A stretch of 64,000 bases of DNA from Anabaena sp. PCC 7108 (GTDB lineage: Bacteria > Cyanobacteriota > Cyanobacteriia > Cyanobacteriales > Nostocaceae). Each line of letters begins with the position of its first letter. The stretch's first letter is position 1. Where the stretch lies: contig NZ_KB235896.1 of NCBI RefSeq assembly GCF_000332135.1, positions 5,091,356-5,155,355 of the forward strand, read 5' to 3'. Below the pieces are notes generated by a model, which did no database searches, was not told the origin of the DNA, and saw only the letters and a list, made by a program, of their open reading frames with translations. Positions 54,689 to 63,389 of the stretch are shown here, one piece after another. The position numbers were made by a program, and so were the translations under genes.

Positions 54689-55516
54689 ATGATAACAAAC
54701 ACAACTTTCACCCCTGTTGCTTTAACTATTGCCGGTTCTGATAGTGGTGGGGGTGCAGGAATTCAAACCGATTTACGCACATTCGCTTTTCATTGCGTTC
54801 ATGGTACAAGTGCTATTACCTGCATTACAGCCCAAAATACTTTAGGAGTTACACGGGTTGATACCATGCCTTCAGAGGCTGTTATCGCTCAAATTCAGGC
54901 TGTTGTAGAGGATATTGGTGTCCAAGCTGTAAAAACGGGAATGTTACTCAACCAAAAAATTATCTTGGCTGTAGCCCAGCAAGTAGCAGCTTATAAAATT
55001 ACTAACTTAGTAGTTGATCCTGTGATGGTATCACGGACAGGAGCGCAATTAATTGATGATGATGCGGTGCAAACTCTGCGGAATACTCTGATTTCTCAAG
55101 CAGCTATTATTACACCAAACCGCTATGAAGCGCAGATTTTAAGCGGGTTAGAAATTGCTTCTTTAGAAGATATGCACACAGCAGCGGAAATTATGCACAG
55201 GGAATTAGGAGTAAAGGCTGTTTTAGTCAAAGGTGGGGGAATGTCTGGGAATTTGCGGGGGGTAGATGTATGGTTTGATGGGGAAAGGTGGGAAACTTTA
55301 AGAACCAAGCTGGTAGAGACAAAAAATACTCATGGCACAGGTTGTACTTTATCAGCCGCCATTACTGCTAATCTAGCTTTAGGTCAAGATTTGTGGACAG
55401 CAGTGCAACAGGGAAAAGAATATGTAACAAATGCACTCACTTACTCTCTAGATATTGGCAAAGGACAGGGACCTGTAGGACACTTTTTTCCATTGTTGCA
55501 AATTCATGGTATCTAG
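54689..55516 (+). CDS. thiD: Bifunctional hydroxymethylpyrimidine / HMP-phosphate kinase
   Basis: ThiD phosphorylates HMP twice for thiamine synthesis. The 275-residue enzyme has TIAGSDSGGGAGIQTDLRTF, VKTGMLLN, DPVMVSRTG and the anion-hole KNTHGTGCTLSAAIT. It is monocistronic. I see no TPP riboswitch upstream. Confidence 0.95.
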   Translation: MITNTTFTPVALTIAGSDSGGGAGIQTDLRTFAFHCVHGTSAITCITAQNTLGVTRVDTMPSEAVIAQIQAVVEDIGVQAVKTGMLLNQKIILAVAQQVAAYKITNLVVDPVMVSRTGAQLIDDDAVQTLRNTLISQAAIITPNRYEAQILSGLEIASLEDMHTAAEIMHRELGVKAVLVKGGGMSGNLRGVDVWFDGERWETLRTKLVETKNTHGTGCTLSAAITANLALGQDLWTAVQQGKEYVTNALTYSLDIGKGQGPVGHFFPLLQIHGI

Positions 55517-55633
55517 TACAAGCAGGCAAATTGGATGTGTAACAACTGATTCTTCAGCATAGTCTCCGGGATAACTTTACTCTGATAGTATATTTTGTTA
55601 ATCTAAAGACCTTATTTTAATCCTAATATTGAG

Positions 55634-56257
55634 ATGCGAACAACTACAGGTCATGTTCACAGTCAACCACCGACTCCCAGTTACTCCTCGTCTGTACCCC
55701 TTTATGTGTACAGAGAACTAGCAACAGAGTTACATACAGTACAGGGTAAATTAGATGTAGTCATTACTCATAATCAGAAATTAGCCCAAGAAAATCAAAT
55801 TCTGCGCCAAGAAATTAATAAAGTCGTTCAATCTTGTTTAGAACTGCAAAAGTTGGTGGCATCTTCTGCTACATCTGCTTCTCAACCAACCCCCCAGAAG
55901 GCGGAAGTAAAATCTGCACCCAATTCTCAGCCAGCAAACCGTACTAATACAGAGGCGAAATCTGCACCTAAACCCCCAGTTACAACCGCACCTCCACGTC
56001 AGCCAGTTTCTCGTCCAGCTAAGAAAATCCGCCGTGAGGTTTTCTCTGTCCCTGTTATGGATATGAATTTCCCAGGATCAGAAGCAGTATTTATAGAAGA
56101 ACAGGAAGTACGCTATTATACTACTCCAGAATCACAGTTAAAAGGACTGAGTAGTTGGTGGTTAGTGATGACTATTGTTTTCATTATGGTGATGGGTTTT
56201 GGTGCTGGGTATTTAGTTGTGCGTCCGTTGTTGCAAAACCAGAATCAGAGTCGTTAG
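55634..56257 (+). CDS. Coiled-coil protein with C-terminal membrane anchor
   Basis: The 207-residue protein has a coiled coil (ELATELHTVQGKLDVVITHN, residues 28-75), a Pro/Ser/Ala-rich linker (about 80-130), a basic patch (RPAKKIRREVF) and one membrane helix near the end (WWLVMTIVFIMVMGFGAGYL, 175-195). The topology suggests a cytoplasmic coiled coil tethered to the membrane. No family is recognised. Confidence 0.75.
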   Translation: MRTTTGHVHSQPPTPSYSSSVPLYVYRELATELHTVQGKLDVVITHNQKLAQENQILRQEINKVVQSCLELQKLVASSATSASQPTPQKAEVKSAPNSQPANRTNTEAKSAPKPPVTTAPPRQPVSRPAKKIRREVFSVPVMDMNFPGSEAVFIEEQEVRYYTTPESQLKGLSSWWLVMTIVFIMVMGFGAGYLVVRPLLQNQNQSR

Positions 56258-56353
56258 CTATGTGAAGGCGCAATTAAACTTAACTATATGAAGGAAAATT
56301 AACGAGGTGAAAAACCTCTTCCCTTTTTGTCCCAAAATATCCCCAACAGCTGC

Positions 56354-56947
56354 TTATAAAGATGCAGCGTACAATTTATCACCAATAATTCCGCGAATAG
56401 TTGCAACTAGCTGAGTATATACAGTATCAGATAAAACTGGTTGAGAGCCTTGTAACCGAACTTGTTGATCTAAATCAATCCATGATTTACAACCACCGTA
56501 TTCAGCCAGATAAGGAATATCCTGTGCTTGGGGTAGTTTGTAAGTACGTAGCAAGAGGATATATAACGGCTGACGTGGCTTCCATTTTAAGCGATCGCTA
56601 ATAAAATACTCATTCCAAATATGAAATGGAAGCAAATCACCCACAATAGACTCATCCACAACTGGTAAAATATCCGTAATTTCTGCCCAACTACCGATGG
56701 GAATTATTTCTGGATGCCAACCTGAAGTAACTGGATAGACAAGATTCCCATATTCAGCTTTGAGCATAAAAGATTGTTGATGCTCGTAAGTAGGGTAGAG
56801 CAAAACCTGCTCATGGGCAACCTGAAAGCGTCCCTCCCGTTCATGGATACCGCCTTTACGAAGCAGCATAATCGTTTGGCCAGATTCCAACGCATTTACG
56901 GCCACAGCCCATTCCTTAAGAGCATGAAAAGTGGTAATCAATTCCAT
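56354..56947 (-). CDS. DUF1802 family protein
   Basis: The protein starts MELITTFHALKEWAVAVNAL and has LLRKGGIHEREGRFQVAHE, the pattern of DUF1802. About 197 residues from the ATG at 56947 (a second ATG lies two codons earlier). DUF1802 proteins are widespread in cyanobacteria and have no known function; the Leu-Leu-Arg-Lys-Gly-Gly segment may bind a nucleotide or nucleic acid. It is divergent from the aldo/keto reductase gene. Confidence 0.85.
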   Translation of the reverse strand: MELITTFHALKEWAVAVNALESGQTIMLLRKGGIHEREGRFQVAHEQVLLYPTYEHQQSFMLKAEYGNLVYPVTSGWHPEIIPIGSWAEITDILPVVDESIVGDLLPFHIWNEYFISDRLKWKPRQPLYILLLRTYKLPQAQDIPYLAEYGGCKSWIDLDQQVRLQGSQPVLSDTVYTQLVATIRGIIGDKLYAASL

Positions 56948-57032
56948 GAGCATCTACTTTGACTCTGATTTAATTTCAGTCTAAGACGGTTAAAGTACAA
57001 AATTAGTCAGGGAAATAAATTCGAGAAAAACC

Positions 57033-57992
57033 ATGAAAAAACGTACACTGGGTACATCAACCGTAGAAATCACACCCATCCTCATGGGTACTTGGCAAGC
57101 AGGAAAAAGAATGTGGGTGGGAATTGAAGATACCGACTCCATTCAAACCATCCGTGCCGCCTACGAAGCCGGAATCACCACAATAGATACCGCTGAAGTT
57201 TATGGTGAAGGACATTCTGAACAGATTGTAGCTGAAGCACTAGCTGATGTGCGGGATAATGTCGAATATGCCACAAAAGTTTTTGCAAATCATCTCAAAT
57301 ATCAACAAGTAATAGAAGCTTGTGAACGTTCGTTAACAAATCTGAAAACCGACTACATTGACCTTTACCAAATTCATTGGCCTGCTGGTGCTTTCAATAG
57401 TGAAATTGTCCCTATTGCAGAAACCATGAGCGCCTTAAATCACCTCAAAGAACAAGGTAAAATTCGCGCCATTGGTGTTTCTAACTTTTCTCGTGACCAA
57501 TTAGCAGAAGCCTCCCAATATGGACGTATTGATAGTTTACAACCACCCTATTCTTTATTTTGGCGGCAAGTAGAAAAAGATGCTATGCCCTATTGTGTTG
57601 AAAACAATATTTCAATATTAGCTTATTCACCTTTAGCCCAGGGATTGTTAACCGGTAAATTTCTATCTGGGCATAAATTTGACCCAGCTGATAACCGAGC
57701 TAAAAATAAATTATTTCAAGACGAAAACTTTGAACGCGCTCAACAAGCCTTAAATGAACTTAGCCCTATAGCTGAATACCAAAATTGTAGCTTGGCTCAG
57801 TTAGCATTGGCGTGGTTAATTGCCCAGCCGCAAACAAATGCTATTGCCGGTGCGCGTTATCCTGAACAAGCAATAGCCAACGCCCAGGCATTAGAAATTC
57901 AACTTTCTGCGGAAACACTTGCAGAAATAGATAAAATTGGCCGGATTGTCACCGATTATCTTGATGATCAATCAGTTATGTGGAATTGGTAA
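57033..57992 (+). CDS. Aldo/keto reductase
   Basis: The 319-residue protein follows the AKR fold: TIDTAEVYGEGHSEQIV with the catalytic Asp and Tyr, YATKVFANHL with the Lys, DLYQIHWPAGAF with the His, and the NADPH-binding IGVSNFSRDQL and IAGARYPEQAIANAQ. The substrate cannot be predicted. It is followed by a 410-bp region with a strong terminator. Confidence 0.93.
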   Translation: MKKRTLGTSTVEITPILMGTWQAGKRMWVGIEDTDSIQTIRAAYEAGITTIDTAEVYGEGHSEQIVAEALADVRDNVEYATKVFANHLKYQQVIEACERSLTNLKTDYIDLYQIHWPAGAFNSEIVPIAETMSALNHLKEQGKIRAIGVSNFSRDQLAEASQYGRIDSLQPPYSLFWRQVEKDAMPYCVENNISILAYSPLAQGLLTGKFLSGHKFDPADNRAKNKLFQDENFERAQQALNELSPIAEYQNCSLAQLALAWLIAQPQTNAIAGARYPEQAIANAQALEIQLSAETLAEIDKIGRIVTDYLDDQSVMWNW

Positions 57993-58099
57993 AATTGCTT
58001 TTTCACCTATTACCTATTGTCTATATTGCTAAGTGAAACAAAAAATGAAGTTTAGTAAAGAAAGGATTTCATCTCAATTAGCCAATGCTAAATTATATT

Positions 58100-58372
58100 C
58101 ATAAGGACACAGAACTAATCGCAACCAACCCATAGGGCAATGACTTAGTGTCCCCTGTCAGTAGCCCAAGCAAGTTTTAGCAGATACAATTAAAGTGGCC
58201 AAAACACCTTTGATCAAGGTGGAGCCAAATCCCAGAGCGGAAAAACGGATAAAATGCTGAACTTGCCAGTTTTAACATCCACCCTAGTTATTAACTTTCA
58301 ATTACTCACTTAACCTTAACAATTTGAAACTTCTGAATTCGCTAGAACCTGGTCAACCCTGACCAGGTTTTT
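58100..58372 (+). ncRNA. Candidate structured RNA ending in a strong terminator
   Basis: No ORF spans this 270-bp stretch, but it can form several hairpins: GGGC..TGAC/GTCA..GCCC (58135-58167), GGC..CACCTT/AAGGTG..GCC (58197-58226), and a final terminator. It could also be the long 3' UTR of the aldo/keto reductase gene. Family is unknown; it does not look like RNase P RNA, tmRNA or SRP RNA. Confidence 0.4.
58346..58372 (+). terminator. Rho-independent terminator
   Basis: AACCTGGTCA, a 4-nt loop and TGACCAGGTT form a perfect 10-bp stem running into five T. It ends whatever transcript crosses 58.0-58.35 kb. Confidence 0.9.
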
Positions 58373-58401
58373 AGATTTTGATGATCACAACAGATTGGAT
58401 A

Positions 58402-59316
58402 TCAGTTGTTAATAGATAAAGCCCAATCACGTAAATATGAATTTACTTGTTCAGGTACTTCATCATGGGGACAATGACCCGCAGATAGGAAGTATTCTGT
58501 TAGTTGGGGATAATATTGGTGGAACTTTTGAGAACGTTCTCGCGCTTTCATCCAAGGATCAGCTTCACCCCATAATAACAACAAAGGACAAGTTAATTGC
58601 TTTAGCAAAATATCAACTTTTTCTCCTTGAGGAGTGCTAAAAACAGAGATAAATACATCTAAAGCACCTTTATCATAGGCAGGACGCTGAATTTCTTCTA
58701 CTAATTGATTAGTAATGGCACTTTTGTCAAGATAAACTTTTTCTAAAGTCCGCCGAATTACCCACTTTTGCCGCGTATATTCAAATAATAACGACTGAAC
58801 TAAACGTTGTTTAAAAGTCCATTTAACAGTTTTACCTAATAGTTTCTGTAACGGATTTTTAGGAGGTTGAATTTGGCTTTTTACTCCTTCTGACTCGGAA
58901 AATGGTCCTGCACTATTCAGCAAGGCTACACCAGCTACATTGTCAGCACGTTGAGATGCAACACATAAACAAGCATAACCCCCAAGAGAATTACCTGCTA
59001 ATACTGCTTTTTGACCAATTACTTCACTGATAAAATCATTAATTTGGTCGCGCCATAAGTCGCCACTATACTGTAAATTAGGTTTTGCTGAACGTCCAAA
59101 TCCCAAAAGGTCTATCGCAAAAACTTGAAAATCTGCACACAGTCCTGTGATATTCTTTCGCCAGTGGTCTGTGGAAGCACCAAAACCATGTACTAACAGC
59201 AACGGAGGACGCTGAGGTTGTTTCTCTCCCGCCTGTACATAATACACTTTGTGACCGTGCCATTCCCAGTATTGTCCAGATATTGGGGTTGTGGAGGGTA
59301 CTATATTTGTCTGCAT
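58402..59316 (-). CDS. Alpha/beta hydrolase
   Basis: The 304-residue protein has the oxyanion loop LVHGFGASTDHW, nucleophile elbow GNSLGGYAC (Ser), LLWGEADPWMKA (Asp) and GHCPHDEVPE (His): a complete catalytic triad. It is cytoplasmic. The substrate is unknown; related cyanobacterial proteins are annotated as general hydrolases. Confidence 0.93.
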   Translation of the reverse strand: MQTNIVPSTTPISGQYWEWHGHKVYYVQAGEKQPQRPPLLLVHGFGASTDHWRKNITGLCADFQVFAIDLLGFGRSAKPNLQYSGDLWRDQINDFISEVIGQKAVLAGNSLGGYACLCVASQRADNVAGVALLNSAGPFSESEGVKSQIQPPKNPLQKLLGKTVKWTFKQRLVQSLLFEYTRQKWVIRRTLEKVYLDKSAITNQLVEEIQRPAYDKGALDVFISVFSTPQGEKVDILLKQLTCPLLLLWGEADPWMKARERSQKFHQYYPQLTEYFLSAGHCPHDEVPEQVNSYLRDWALSINN

Positions 59317-59893
59317 ATTGCGAAGAAATATTAAGAGTTGTTAATACTCTTATACCAGATTAATATGAAGCTGCATAGAATAATTTAACGCGGATGCACG
59401 CAAATAAACGCGGATAAAGACAGATCAATCCATGTATTTCAGAATTATGTGCAACCTCACATAAAATTGGTATTAGGGTAAGTAGGTGGGCGTTAAAAAT
59501 TGTCGTTGGGGTAAGGCAGGGAGCAGGGGGAAAGAGGGTTTCAGCCCTATTTACTTTTCTTCACATACCTTTAAATTTTTCTGTTTACCTACTTAGCAGT
59601 GAAATTAATAATTTAGGACTTACGCAAGTGTCACACTAAAAATCTGTTGTAGGGTGCTTTACTACTGCATAAATCCTGCAAATAAACAGATTGTTGATAT
59701 CTGACGCACCCTACTAATGAGTTGAGCTTTAAACTCAGAACTAAAGTTTCTTATCTGTTCCCTGTTCCCTGTTCCCTTTTTTTGTAATGACACACTATGT
59801 TTTCTTGTTCTCCAAATCAGGGAAAAAGGTTATTGATGTGATTTAATCAACAATTAAAAACTAGAAAATTCTGTTTGAGGGAAATGCTAAATC
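59317..59893. repeat. Repeat-rich intergenic region
   Basis: This 577-bp gap holds the inverted 28-bp repeat (59480-59507), a copy of the 65-bp palindromic repeat (59649-59714) and cctgttccctgttccct units (about 59755-59780). No gene is supported. The aroE promoter should be near its right end. Confidence 0.7.
59649..59714. repeat. Second copy of the palindromic repeat at 17683
   Basis: It starts gtagggtgc and ends atctgacgcaccctac, with aataaacagatt inside, like the 17683 copy. The left arm is degraded, so only 9 bp of the palindrome remain paired. Confidence 0.8.
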
Positions 59894-60790
59894 ATGGAAA
59901 ACCAAGATCATAATTATTTTCAGAATATTACAGGTAAAACAAAATTGTTAGGAGTAATTGGTCATCCTGTAGAACATTCCCTTTCTCCAGTTATGCACAA
60001 TGCCGCATTGGCTAAATTGGGATTAGATTATGTATATTTGCCTTTTCCCATAGCACCAGAAAATCTAGAAACTGCTATGGCAGGTTTTGCCGCTATTGGT
60101 GTTGTTGGGTTTAGTGTGACAATTCCCCATAAACAAGCAATTTTACCTTTTTTATCAGAAATTTCACCTATTGCTCAAGCTATTGGTGCAGTCAATACTG
60201 TGACTCGTCAAGGGAACGGGTGGGTGGGAACAAATACAGATGTAGAAGGGTTTATTGCTCCTTTAGAAACGACATATCACCAAGATTGGAGTCAAAAAGT
60301 AGCGGTAATTTTAGGTAATGGTGGTGCAGCAAGGGCAGTTGTTGCAGGTTGTATTCAGCTAGGTTTGGCAGAAATTCATGTGGTGGGGCGAAATTTGCAG
60401 AAGTTATCACAATTTCGGCAAAGTTGGCAGAATTCAATTTTTGCAGATAAATTTCAAGTGCATTATTGGGAAGAATTACCAAAGCTAATTCCTCAAGCTA
60501 ATCTGCTAGTCAACACAACTCCAATCGGGATGTATCCCCATATAGAATATTCGCCTTTAAGTGTAGACGAAATGGAGTATTTATCACCCAATGTTATTGC
60601 TTATGATTTGATTTATATTCCTAAACCTACTCGATTTCTCCAACTAGCAGAAAAACAAAAAGCAATTCCTATTGATGGCTTAGAAATGCTAGTCCAACAA
60701 GGTGCAGCAGCTTTAAAAATTTGGTTGCAAAAGCAAACAGTACCTGTAGATGAAATGCGCGAAGCACTACAAAATCATCTGGGTTTATGA
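59894..60790 (+). CDS. aroE: Shikimate dehydrogenase
   Basis: AroE reduces dehydroshikimate in aromatic amino acid synthesis. The 298-residue enzyme has GHPVEHSLSPVMHNAAL, the catalytic Lys in VTIPHKQAIL, the NADP loop GNGGAARAVVAG and NTTPIGMYP. GAGGG lies upstream of the ATG. A GC-rich tggggtgacgcggtgacgcg repeat (60800-60860) follows the gene. Confidence 0.96.
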   Translation: MENQDHNYFQNITGKTKLLGVIGHPVEHSLSPVMHNAALAKLGLDYVYLPFPIAPENLETAMAGFAAIGVVGFSVTIPHKQAILPFLSEISPIAQAIGAVNTVTRQGNGWVGTNTDVEGFIAPLETTYHQDWSQKVAVILGNGGAARAVVAGCIQLGLAEIHVVGRNLQKLSQFRQSWQNSIFADKFQVHYWEELPKLIPQANLLVNTTPIGMYPHIEYSPLSVDEMEYLSPNVIAYDLIYIPKPTRFLQLAEKQKAIPIDGLEMLVQQGAAALKIWLQKQTVPVDEMREALQNHLGL

Positions 60791-60799
60791 GAGGAAGAG

Positions 60800-60862
60800 A
60801 TGGGGAAATGGGGTGACGCGGTGACGCGGAGATGGGGAAGTGGAGACGCGGTGACGCGGAGA
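60800..60862. repeat. GC-rich degenerate tandem repeat
   Basis: Units like gatggggaaatggggtgacg and gacgcggtgacgcggagatg follow aroE. They are related to the GC-rich blocks at 38975 and 40018 that flank fraE. Confidence 0.8.
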
Positions 60863-60927
60863 GTTTGTTTGATCAGCAATTAAGCATTTTAAAACCCTCT
60901 TTCTCCCTGCACCCTGCACCCTGCCCC

Positions 60928-62877
60928 CTATTGCGGCATCTTCATATACCTTTCCTGTCCTTGGGAATTGTAGATGAATAGGGGTAATTGTGCATTTTCA
61001 CCAATTACTCCTAAAGCGTCTCGCAAGGCTTGAAAGTGACTTTGAATATCAGGATTGGAACTTTCTAGTTGTTTGTCATATTCCGGGGTTAAGCGGACGA
61101 TAATACCTTGGTTTTCGATGTTAAAAACGCAAAACCGCATCCCATTAACACAGGTGGTACTCAGATCAGCGCGAGTTTTTGTTAAATTACCATAGAGTTG
61201 GAATTTTTCTTTTGCCTGTGTCAGCGCTGTTGAATAAGGTTGAATCAACGATTGTGCTTGGTTGTAATAAAAGCTATCTTGGGGAATTTTGTTAGCCATA
61301 TCCAAAGCTTGCTGCCAAGATGCTACGGCTTCCTGCCATTGATTTTTTTGGCCATTAATTTTAGCTTGACTAGCTATGTTTAAGGCTCGTTGGTAGATTG
61401 TAGCGGCTTGACTTTCTTTTTGAGCGCGATCGCTTGCTAATTTAAATTTAGGTTGATAATCTGTGAGCAAGTTCTGTGCTTCTTGGTATCCTGTACTACC
61501 CAGGGGAATACTTTCTAAAGTATTAACCACTGTTTGCCAATCCGACTTGACCTTTTGCCAGTCATTCCCGGATTTAGCTGTAGTTTCCCGCTGGATATTG
61601 GCATCTGCTAAAACTTTGGTTGTCGCTATTTTTTTTAGCCATGTTTCTTCTTTGAGCAATTGCTGATTTAAAGTTTTTAAATTGCGTTGATAATTGGGTA
61701 AATTTCTCTGCACCAATCCATAGAGTTCTTGACCAGATTTGATAGACTCTAGAGGAGCGATTGCTTGCCGCCATAAACTTTGTTGAGCGCGTAATTCTTC
61801 GAGGCTATTGGCAGGGATTTTACTTTTTTGCTCTGCTAAAGTTCCTGCCTGTAAAGCTTTTACGACCAAGTTAATTTTTCCTGATTGTCCAGAAAAACTT
61901 GAGGCCAGTTCCTGAGCTTGCTGGTAGCGAGGAGACCATTGAGGAATTACTTGTAGATTAGAGATATTGGTTTCTAGTTGTTGTTGTACTGCTAACAATT
62001 CTTTTTCTGACTTAGCTTGTCGCATGAGTTGCCCAGAATTGCTTTGCAATTGTTCGGCAAGTTGTAATTCTTGGCATCCACCAATGACACAGGAGCGAGT
62101 TAAAAAGAAAGTCCCACCACCAAAAATGACAGTCACCCCCAATACAACACCTAAAAGGATAGGTAAAGGTGGCAGTGATAAATTTTTGCTCTTTGATAAA
62201 TTCTGCCCACCTGCAAAGGGGTCAAATTTCTCTTCTTCCTCAAAATCATTTTCACTCTGATCAATAATTGGAATGTTGGAAAATGAATTCTCAGAGATAT
62301 AGTCGTCCTTAATTGAGGAAAATGAATTCTCGGAGATATGGTCGTCCTTAATTGAGGAAAATGAATTCTCAGAAATCTCTTCTTTTGTAATTGAGGAAAA
62401 TGGATTCTCAGAAATCTCTTCTTTTGTAATTGAGGAAAATGGATTCTCAGAAATCTCTGCTTCTGTTGCCAGAGAAGGGGCATTAGGAAGATGAGGTGGT
62501 GGAAAAATCAGGAGATTGGCTTCATCTGTGGGCTTGACAAAATTGGTTGTCTCTGTTATGTCTGACTGTATCTCCTTAGGCTTCACTATTAAGGATTGTT
62601 TGGCATAGGGTAGCTTTTCTCCAGAAACTCTGACATAAAACTGTACTCTTTGACCGTGGTATTGGGATTGCCACTGGAATGCTTCTTCAAGTACCGCAAA
62701 TATTTTCTGTGTATCAACTGTCACGCCTGGTGGCTGTTGGGTCAAAACCATCAGTTCATTATTTTGGACAGCACATCTAACCTGTAAAACTTTGCCTGAT
62801 GGAACTTCCATCAGTAATTGTTCTTGCAAAGTACTGGCTAAAAGCTGTATATCTTCTTGTGGGAATGCTATTTTCAT
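60928..62877 (-). CDS. Large one-pass membrane protein with 13-residue tandem repeats
   Basis: The 649-residue protein has an N-terminal soluble domain (1-135), a linker of five tandem 13-residue repeats of the form EISENPFSSITKE (about 141-205), one membrane helix (LPILLGVVLGVTVIFGGGTF, near 245) and a long helical C-terminal part rich in Gln/Leu (270-550) ending in a small beta domain with CVNGMRFCVFNI. No family is recognised. The DNA repeats (39 bp each, 62280-62470) are nearly identical, so their number may vary. Confidence 0.8.
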   Translation of the reverse strand: MKIAFPQEDIQLLASTLQEQLLMEVPSGKVLQVRCAVQNNELMVLTQQPPGVTVDTQKIFAVLEEAFQWQSQYHGQRVQFYVRVSGEKLPYAKQSLIVKPKEIQSDITETTNFVKPTDEANLLIFPPPHLPNAPSLATEAEISENPFSSITKEEISENPFSSITKEEISENSFSSIKDDHISENSFSSIKDDYISENSFSNIPIIDQSENDFEEEEKFDPFAGGQNLSKSKNLSLPPLPILLGVVLGVTVIFGGGTFFLTRSCVIGGCQELQLAEQLQSNSGQLMRQAKSEKELLAVQQQLETNISNLQVIPQWSPRYQQAQELASSFSGQSGKINLVVKALQAGTLAEQKSKIPANSLEELRAQQSLWRQAIAPLESIKSGQELYGLVQRNLPNYQRNLKTLNQQLLKEETWLKKIATTKVLADANIQRETTAKSGNDWQKVKSDWQTVVNTLESIPLGSTGYQEAQNLLTDYQPKFKLASDRAQKESQAATIYQRALNIASQAKINGQKNQWQEAVASWQQALDMANKIPQDSFYYNQAQSLIQPYSTALTQAKEKFQLYGNLTKTRADLSTTCVNGMRFCVFNIENQGIIVRLTPEYDKQLESSNPDIQSHFQALRDALGVIGENAQLPLFIYNSQGQERYMKMPQ

Positions 62878-63113
62878 AGAGTGTTACTGCTAATTTTCTA
62901 TATAGTTTTGTTATCGTAGTTGTCAGCTGCGCTCTCCGCTTAAAAACTCTTGACCTGGATTTCTCTTCTCACCCTGTTAAGAGCCGTTATGAGTAACTAT
63001 AGCTACGCCATCTCAGCTATTACCAATCAAACCGGATTTCTAGATTATCCTTTTATCATTTTACTTTTTTATACTACTAGATGATAAATTAGACAATTCA
63101 AATGCGAGTATAA

Positions 63114-63269
63114 GTGATCTCAGGAAAAATATACAAGAATAGTTCAGTAATTTTAGAGACTGGCAAGTTGACAGAAGGAGACAGATCAGGTCTAATCAAC
63201 CAAATAGCAGAGTTTGTTGCTACCAGAAATGAATTTACCACTTCTGTCGAATTCGATAAAATTGATTGA
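63114..63269 (+). CDS. Possible 51-residue protein
   Basis: A GTG-initiated frame right after a stop codon encodes ISGKIYKNSSVILETGKLTE then GDRSGLINQIAEFVATRNEF, which has ordinary protein-like composition. No Shine-Dalgarno and no family. It lies in the gap before the succinyl-CoA ligase gene. It may also be a relic. Confidence 0.35.
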   Translation: MISGKIYKNSSVILETGKLTEGDRSGLINQIAEFVATRNEFTTSVEFDKID

Positions 63270-63389
63270 TTGGTGCTTAAAGAAGTTTTTCTAGTCAACC
63301 AAAGCGTATTTATGTAATCTAGGTGCTGTATAAACTATAAAACAGCACCAGATACCCGCTTTGGAATTGTTAATATAAGGTGTGTGTCA

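Noticed and set aside
61967-62483. ORFs in other frames over the 13-residue repeats
   Set aside because: Repeated DNA gives long open frames in several phases; only the 649-residue frame is coherent over the whole length.
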